A stretch of 6,781 nucleotides of DNA from contig CBDVBZ010000165.1 of assembly GCA_965372355.1 (NCBI GenBank), positions 1 through 6,781 on the forward strand, read 5' to 3'. Position 1 is the first letter of the stretch. Every line of letters begins with the position of its first letter. Origin of the DNA: CBDVBZ01 sp965372355 (GTDB lineage Bacteria; Krumholzibacteriota; Krumholzibacteriia; WVZY01). Under the pieces are notes generated by a model. The model did no database searches and had not been told where the DNA came from. It was given only the letters and a program-made list of their open reading frames with translations. Positions 6,502 through 6,781 of the stretch are shown here, piece after piece. The translations under genes were made by a program, and so were the position numbers.

Positions 6502-6781
6502 ATGAGAAGACGAGCGAGCGGGATACTACTTCATCTTTCCTCACTGCCAGGCGGATATGGCATTGGGGACATGGGGCCCGGGGCGTTCGAGTGGATAGAC
6601 TTTCTTGCCAGTGCAAAACAGACGTTCTGGCAGGTGTTGCCCCTCAACCCAACGACCCGGCGTGGCCACAACTCACCCTATCAGTGCACATCGGCCTTTG
6701 CGGGCAACCCACTCTTTATCAGCCCTACCGTTCTTTGTGACGAAGCGCTGCTGTCACAGGACGATCTCGATGGGTGTGCGG
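6502..6781 (+). CDS. malQ: 4-alpha-glucanotransferase (amylomaltase), GH77, N-terminal part, cut by window end
   Basis: Disproportionates maltodextrins by moving alpha-1,4-glucan segments between chains and releasing glucose. Only the first 93 codons are in the window, and the frame is open at base 6781. The visible part shows conserved GH77 N-terminal sequence: RASGILLHLSSLPGGYGIGDMGP near the start, the TFWQVLPLNPT strand, and NSPYQCTSAFAGNPLFISP at about residues 64-82. The catalytic Asp, Glu and Asp lie downstream and cannot be checked. The direct start into RASGILLHL indicates the short bacterial form of about 500 aa, without the extended N-terminus of the E. coli protein. The ATG at 6502 lies 9 bases after the previous stop, in the same frame as the previous gene. 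A TTG at 6499 is an alternative start. The only upstream site is a weak GTGAG at 6489-6493, so translation may depend on coupling to the previous gene. A different reading frame is also open at 6402-6740, but it has no family resemblance. Confidence 0.9.
   Translation, partial: MRRRASGILLHLSSLPGGYGIGDMGPGAFEWIDFLASAKQTFWQVLPLNPTTRRGHNSPYQCTSAFAGNPLFISPTVLCDEALLSQDDLDGCA

Noticed and set aside
6402..6740. A plus-strand open frame of 112 codons across the junction between the second GH57 gene and malQ
   Set aside because: It is out of frame with both genes. The MalQ N-terminal motifs are encoded in the frame starting at 6502, and this frame gives no recognisable protein.
1..6781. A previously undescribed system, a mobile element, a CRISPR array or RNA genes
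   Set aside because: The window is almost fully filled by five genes of known carbohydrate-active families. I saw no direct-repeat arrays, terminal inverted repeats, transposase motifs, or tRNA or rRNA signatures.

Overview
The window is a compact cluster of five co-directional (+ strand) genes for storage alpha-glucan metabolism. It comes from a GC-rich bacterium (roughly 60% G+C by eye). The sequence does not identify the lineage. A GT4-type glycogen synthase-like protein paired with a GH57 (not GH13) branching enzyme, plus a DUF3417-type glucan phosphorylase, is a combination I associate with deltaproteobacterial, planctomycete-like and other deep-branching or thermophile-related bacteria. 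It is unlike the enterobacterial glgBXCAP type. No phylogenetic marker gene is present, so this placement is inference.

Layout: (1) 20-1336, GT4 glycosyltransferase of the glycogen synthase-like group, with a basic, low-complexity C-terminal tail. (2) 1333-3033, GH57 1,4-alpha-glucan branching enzyme, overlapping gene 1 by an ATGA junction. (3) 3071-5269, GT35 alpha-glucan phosphorylase with an N-terminal DUF3417 region. (4) 5281-6492, a second GH57 protein of 403 aa, with both catalytic acids conserved but unassigned specificity. (5) 6502 to beyond the window end, the N-terminus of a GH77 4-alpha-glucanotransferase (MalQ). The gaps between genes are -4, 37, 11 and 9 bases. No gap holds a recognisable promoter or terminator, so the five genes are probably one transcript that starts upstream of base 1 and continues past base 6781.

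Working model: the GT4 enzyme elongates alpha-1,4 chains from a sugar nucleotide and the GH57 branching enzyme adds alpha-1,6 branches. GlgP removes glucose 1-phosphate from the non-reducing ends, and MalQ rearranges the short maltodextrins left behind. The second GH57 protein sits between phosphorylase and MalQ, where a debranching, limit-dextrin-processing or glucan-transfer step would fit. No ADP-glucose pyrophosphorylase, GlgX/pullulanase-type GH13 debranching enzyme or regulator is visible. There are no RNA genes, mobile elements, CRISPR arrays or long repeats that I can support, and no gene-free stretch exceeds 40 bases. I see no previously undescribed system. The most open questions are the specificity of the second GH57 protein and the nature of the synthase tail.
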